This document shows, one piece after another, positions 21,220-23,467 of a stretch of 23,467 nucleotides of DNA. The stretch is from a virus. A program made the position numbers and the translations under genes. The stretch is from IMG/VR virus record IMGVR_UViG_3300009285_005504, positions 1-23,467 of that record. The stretch is one strand, 5' to 3'. Position 1 is the stretch's first letter, and each line of letters begins with the position of its first letter. The notes under the pieces are model-generated. The model ran no database searches and had not been told where the DNA came from. It saw only the letters and a list, made by a program, of their open reading frames with translations.

Positions 21220-21528
21220 ATGGACTCACTACAAGTAACCGTTAGTGGAACAATTGGAAAGCAGGTCATTCCAACTCCAGCTAACGTAACGTCTGCCACG
21301 CGAGCAGCTTCGGTTGTTCTCCGTGGTTTCTTACTGTCTCCGATTTCTGCTGCTGCAAACGTCGTCATTCGTGACGGTAATGCTTCTGGAACAGTAAAGT
21401 TCCAGACATCAACTGCTGCTAATCAAGGATTGCCAGTTGAACTGACTGGTCGCGGTATGCGCTTTGATAAGGGTATGCACGTCAAAGTGCTAGGGTCGGG
21501 TGCCGCGTGTTATCTTTACATAGACTAA
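21220..21528 (+). CDS. small beta-rich probable virion protein
   Basis: This 102-residue protein is strand-rich and low in charge: LQVTVSGTIGKQVIPTP, then SVVLRGFLLSPISAAANVVI, VELTGRGMRFDKGMHVKVLG, and a closing ACYLYID. The pattern resembles a jelly-roll subunit of phage decoration or spike proteins. It begins 13 bases after the last glycosyltransferase, without an SD, and is followed nine bases later by another beta-rich gene. I do not recognise a named family. Confidence 0.6.
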   Translation: MDSLQVTVSGTIGKQVIPTPANVTSATRAASVVLRGFLLSPISAAANVVIRDGNASGTVKFQTSTAANQGLPVELTGRGMRFDKGMHVKVLGSGAACYLYID

Positions 21529-21537
21529 TTTATTTAT

Positions 21538-21984
21538 ATGGCACGATATTCTATTGACGGACAGGACACCAATACTGCCGGGACCACCATCCTCGGTCTT
21601 ACTGGTTCTGCCGCTGTCCGTCCAAAGATCTACGATGTGATCGTTGGTTCAGATGCAACGCCGGCAGATAACGCAGCTGAATACGTTTTGCAACGTACTA
21701 CGGCCGCAGGTACATTAACCGCCGTTACTCCTCGGCCGCTTGATCCTTTGACCTCTGCTGCGGTAACAAGTGCTGGTGAGGCTCACTCCGCTGAGCCTAC
21801 CTACACCGCTGACGTTATTTTGCTGCAATGGGCTCAGAACCAACGCGCGACGTTCCGTTGGGTTGCCGCTCCAGGCGGTGAACTGATCGCAGCAGCTACA
21901 GCTGCGAACGGTATTGGTTTGCAGGTTATTAGTATTGCCGGTTCTGCCGTCAATACTAACGCTTGCATCCACTTCGAAGAGTAA
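21538..21984 (+). CDS. beta-rich probable phage structural protein
   Basis: The protein has 148 residues. The N-terminal MARYSIDGQDTNTAGTTILG is followed by RPKIYDVIVGSDATPADNAA, a pattern I recall from small phage proteins of unknown role, and further strands (VILLQWAQNQRATFRWVAAP and IGLQVISIAG). It is low in Lys and Cys and rich in Ala, Thr and Gly, as are many exposed virion proteins. The start context ATTTATATG has no SD. I infer a decoration or tail-end protein. Confidence 0.65.
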   Translation: MARYSIDGQDTNTAGTTILGLTGSAAVRPKIYDVIVGSDATPADNAAEYVLQRTTAAGTLTAVTPRPLDPLTSAAVTSAGEAHSAEPTYTADVILLQWAQNQRATFRWVAAPGGELIAAATAANGIGLQVISIAGSAVNTNACIHFEE

Positions 21985-21999
21985 TTAGTCACGTCAAAG

Positions 22000-22023
22000 G
22001 GGGAGTAGCGAGAGTTGCTCCCC
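22000..22023 (+). other. GNRA-loop hairpin between genes
   Basis: GGGGAGTAGC (22000-22009) can pair with GTTGCTCCCC (22014-22023), using two G-U pairs, around the loop GAGA, a GNRA tetraloop. It lies 15 bases after the previous stop. No T run follows. A -10-like CATAAT (22030-22035) lies ten bases before the next ATG, but I find no good -35. It may be a transcript-stabilising or processing hairpin. Confidence 0.5.
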
Positions 22024-22044
22024 TAGAGACATAATTCTAAAAAG

Positions 22045-22326
22045 ATGTCGATCCCAATTGGTCTTCCAGAAATTCTTGTTGATGAAACAACACCATGTTA
22101 CTTGTGCAAGAACTCAAAGAATAATATTTGTGACGATTGCGATAATGTAATCCCAGTGTATGAAAATATGGGTGGTGTAGGATACCAATCACAAACTTGG
22201 ACGCACATGCACGTTAAAAATCTTTCCGGGATCCCAGGTAGAAAACCAGCTCGACGTAAGCTTTGTCTCGAATGCTACCGAATAGATTTTAAGAAGAAAT
22301 ACCCAGATCTTGAATTGCCAGTATGA
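22045..22326 (+). CDS. Cys-rich small protein, zinc-ribbon-like
   Basis: This 93-residue protein has two Cys pairs near the start (CYLC at 18-21 and CDDC at 29-32) and a third pair later (LCLECY near 75), forming a likely Zn-binding arrangement. Between them lies an aromatic and basic segment (YQSQTWTHMHVKNLSGIPGR, then KPARRK). Its stop overlaps the next gene as ATGA. It may be a transcription- or nucleic-acid-associated accessory protein; I do not recognise a named family. Confidence 0.65.
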   Translation: MSIPIGLPEILVDETTPCYLCKNSKNNICDDCDNVIPVYENMGGVGYQSQTWTHMHVKNLSGIPGRKPARRKLCLECYRIDFKKKYPDLELPV

Positions 22327-22631
22327 TCCCAGACATTTACCGACGAGCTCAATATGAAAAGAAGCCGTCCGGTACAATCCTCATGGACGGAAAAGAAGTC
22401 GGTCATACAATGCAATGCAAACATTGTGGTAATCACTACCTGAGTATTCGAGGTTCCGGTCGTCGTCGTGGGTTCTGCATGTTTTGTTTCGGTGTTACTT
22501 GTGGACGAGCCCAATGCGATCCGTGTATCCCATTTGAAGCTAAGTTAGAGATCGTTGAAGGGAAGCGGAATGTTTGGAAATCGGCTGCTGATAAGCTTGT
22601 TGAAAAGTTTCACGTTCCTTTGATTTTTTAG
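22323..22631 (+). CDS. Cys-rich phage protein, zinc-finger-like
   Basis: The 102 residues contain MQCKHCGNHY, GSGRRRGFCMFCFGVTCGR and CDPCIPFEAKLE: four Cys pairs that can bind one or two zinc ions. From memory the order CxxCG...GSGRRRGFCxxC...TCG...CDPC(I)PFE is a recurring pattern in small phage proteins located among structural genes. Function is not known to me. It is translationally coupled to the preceding Cys-rich gene (ATGA) and is followed by a third one. Confidence 0.75.
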   Translation: MIPDIYRRAQYEKKPSGTILMDGKEVGHTMQCKHCGNHYLSIRGSGRRRGFCMFCFGVTCGRAQCDPCIPFEAKLEIVEGKRNVWKSAADKLVEKFHVPLIF

Positions 22632-22633
22632 AT

Positions 22634-22810
22634 ATGAAAAAACGTGAGTATAAAGAAATGGGGATGTTAATGTTTTGCCCTAGTTGTCACAGGCAAGTTA
22701 AATCCCCTTTTGCTTCACAAAAGATAAATGTCATTGGTAATTTTAATCTAAAATGTGGTTGCGGAAATGGCGTAGTAGTCGTTCATGGCAATCCTAAAAA
22801 AGAAATTTAA
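22634..22810 (+). CDS. 58-residue zinc-ribbon-like protein
   Basis: The ATG at 22634 lies two bases after the previous stop and the TAA ends one base before the next ATG. The protein MKKREYKEMGMLMFCPSCHR, a strand-rich middle and LKCGCGNGVVVVHGNP form a classic CxxC...CxC zinc-ribbon outline (C15/C18 and C41/C43). Tight spacing and conserved-looking Cys pairs support it as a gene despite its size. It is A+T-richer than the upstream pair. Confidence 0.65.
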   Translation: MKKREYKEMGMLMFCPSCHRQVKSPFASQKINVIGNFNLKCGCGNGVVVVHGNPKKEI

Positions 22811-22811
22811 T

Positions 22812-23102
22812 ATGCAACTAAGACTCAATTTAATTAGTTGGACACAAGAACGCATCAACCAAATTTCCGCTTCTGTGTACGTATTGGCGTATAGACTAGG
22901 GGTAGATGTCATACCAAAAGTATCTGGCGATGTGATTGCTTTTAGTTGCACCAAGAAGCAAAGCGAACAATTACAAGGTATTACGCAAGAACTAATTTTA
23001 CAAGAAATACAGTATTGGGAAAAGTACCGAGAAGATGAAACAACTGCATTATTGCAATCAAAAGGCGCGAGCACATTAGCCGAACTTGACACACTGCAAT
23101 GA
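22812..23102 (+). CDS. hypothetical protein, 96 residues
   Basis: I chose the ATG at 22812 because it lies one base after the previous stop (TAATATG, the spacing seen elsewhere here); an earlier ATG at 22785 would overlap the zinc-ribbon gene. The protein has an N-terminal LISWTQERINQISASVYVLA, then VDVIPKVSGDVIAFS, and a helical Glu/Gln-rich C-terminal half ending LAELDTLQ. It ends in an ATGA overlap with the last gene. I do not recognise it. Confidence 0.6.
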   Translation: MQLRLNLISWTQERINQISASVYVLAYRLGVDVIPKVSGDVIAFSCTKKQSEQLQGITQELILQEIQYWEKYREDETTALLQSKGASTLAELDTLQ

Positions 23103-23467
23103 TTTTCCATATTCACGGAACAGGAAACGCAACGGCTGACGCTAACACCGCCGCCCGATACCGAGAAATACAATCGGGAAGTAGAATCTGGTCAAGTGAT
23201 GAAATAGGAACAAAATGTCCTATCCCCGCAATGACTGTAACCTCGTTGCGTGTCGCGTTGTCTGTCGCTCCGGGCGCAGGAAACTCGGTTACATTTTTGC
23301 TTAGAAAGAATGGAGCGGACACCGCCGCATCAGTAACCATTTCTGGTACCGATACCACTGGCGTATGGACTGGTTCGGTTGCATACACGGCAGGAGATAC
23401 TATTAACTACAAAAAAACAGCAACAGGGACACCCGCATCATCGGCGGTAGTGGCTTCGTTGATATGC
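23099..23467 (+). CDS. beta-rich probable structural protein (cut by window end)
   Basis: The frame starts at the ATG at 23099 in an ATGA overlap and stays open for 123 codons to the edge, so only the N-terminus is visible. It contains HGTGNATADANTAARYREI, then TVTSLRVALSVAPGAGNSVT and FLLRKNGADTAASVTISGTD, a repetitive strand-turn pattern with many Thr, Ala, Ser and Gly, and later AYTAGDTINYKKTATG. This fits a jelly-roll-type virion or tail-appendage domain. The total length and C-terminal domains are unknown. Confidence 0.7.
   Translation, partial: MIFHIHGTGNATADANTAARYREIQSGSRIWSSDEIGTKCPIPAMTVTSLRVALSVAPGAGNSVTFLLRKNGADTAASVTISGTDTTGVWTGSVAYTAGDTINYKKTATGTPASSAVVASLIC

Noticed and set aside
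22785-22811. Earlier start for the gene ending at 23102
   Set aside because: It would overlap the zinc-ribbon gene by 26 bases; the ATG at 22812 has the stop-T-ATG spacing common here.
1-23467. CRISPR array, tRNA gene, integrase, or diversity-generating retroelement
   Set aside because: I looked for regularly spaced repeats, tRNA arms, and reverse-transcriptase or recombinase motifs and found none.
1-23467. Alternative genetic code (TGA or TAG read as amino acid)
   Set aside because: TGA, TAG and TAA all end genes at tight junctions, and no conserved domain runs through a stop.

Overview
The window is one end of a tailed double-stranded DNA phage genome (or prophage). No host gene, tRNA, rRNA, integrase, CRISPR array or insertion sequence is visible. 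Stop codons including TGA behave normally (several ATGA overlaps), so the standard bacterial code applies. The host cannot be named. Most gene starts have no Shine-Dalgarno sequence, and at least one or two strong promoters lie so close to the start codon that the mRNA would be leaderless, so the host probably tolerates SD-independent initiation. The major capsid protein resembles the SU10-type (DUF5309) HK97-fold family. No tail tube, sheath or tape-measure gene is seen in the window. Together with very large proteins between portal and capsid, this leans towards a podovirus-like particle, but that is inference.

Left arm (1-2443). Positions 1-440 hold no convincing gene, only GC-rich short repeats and hairpins. 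A leftward operon of seven small proteins (1890 down to 441) follows; five of them are chained by 4-base ATGA overlaps. Their products look like the small accessory proteins of phage early regions. Between this operon and the terminase genes (1891-2443) is a dense control region: a strong leftward promoter, a rightward promoter, an 11-bp perfect inverted repeat shared by both, a leftward intrinsic terminator about 200 bases downstream of the leftward promoter, and a second, weaker leftward promoter. This predicts a noncoding RNA of about 220 nt or an attenuated leader.

Rightward packaging and head module (2444-16648). In order: probable small terminase, large terminase, portal, a coiled-coil protein ending in a LysM domain, an unknown 444-residue protein, a 1301-residue probable internal/ejection protein, an acidic-tailed small protein, a small beta-rich protein, a probable scaffold, the major capsid protein, and a fibre-like protein built from ten decapeptide repeats. 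An internal promoter precedes scaffold and capsid.

Glycan module (16715-21206). It has its own promoter and encodes two GT-B-like glycosyltransferases, one GT-A-like glycosyltransferase, a free-standing HNH endonuclease squeezed between two of them, a 39-residue basic peptide, a T7-lysozyme-type amidase and a short methyltransferase-like protein, nearly all with overlapping start and stop codons.

Right end (21220-23467). Two small beta-rich probable virion proteins, three consecutive Cys-rich small proteins, one unknown small protein, and a beta-rich probable structural protein cut by the window edge.
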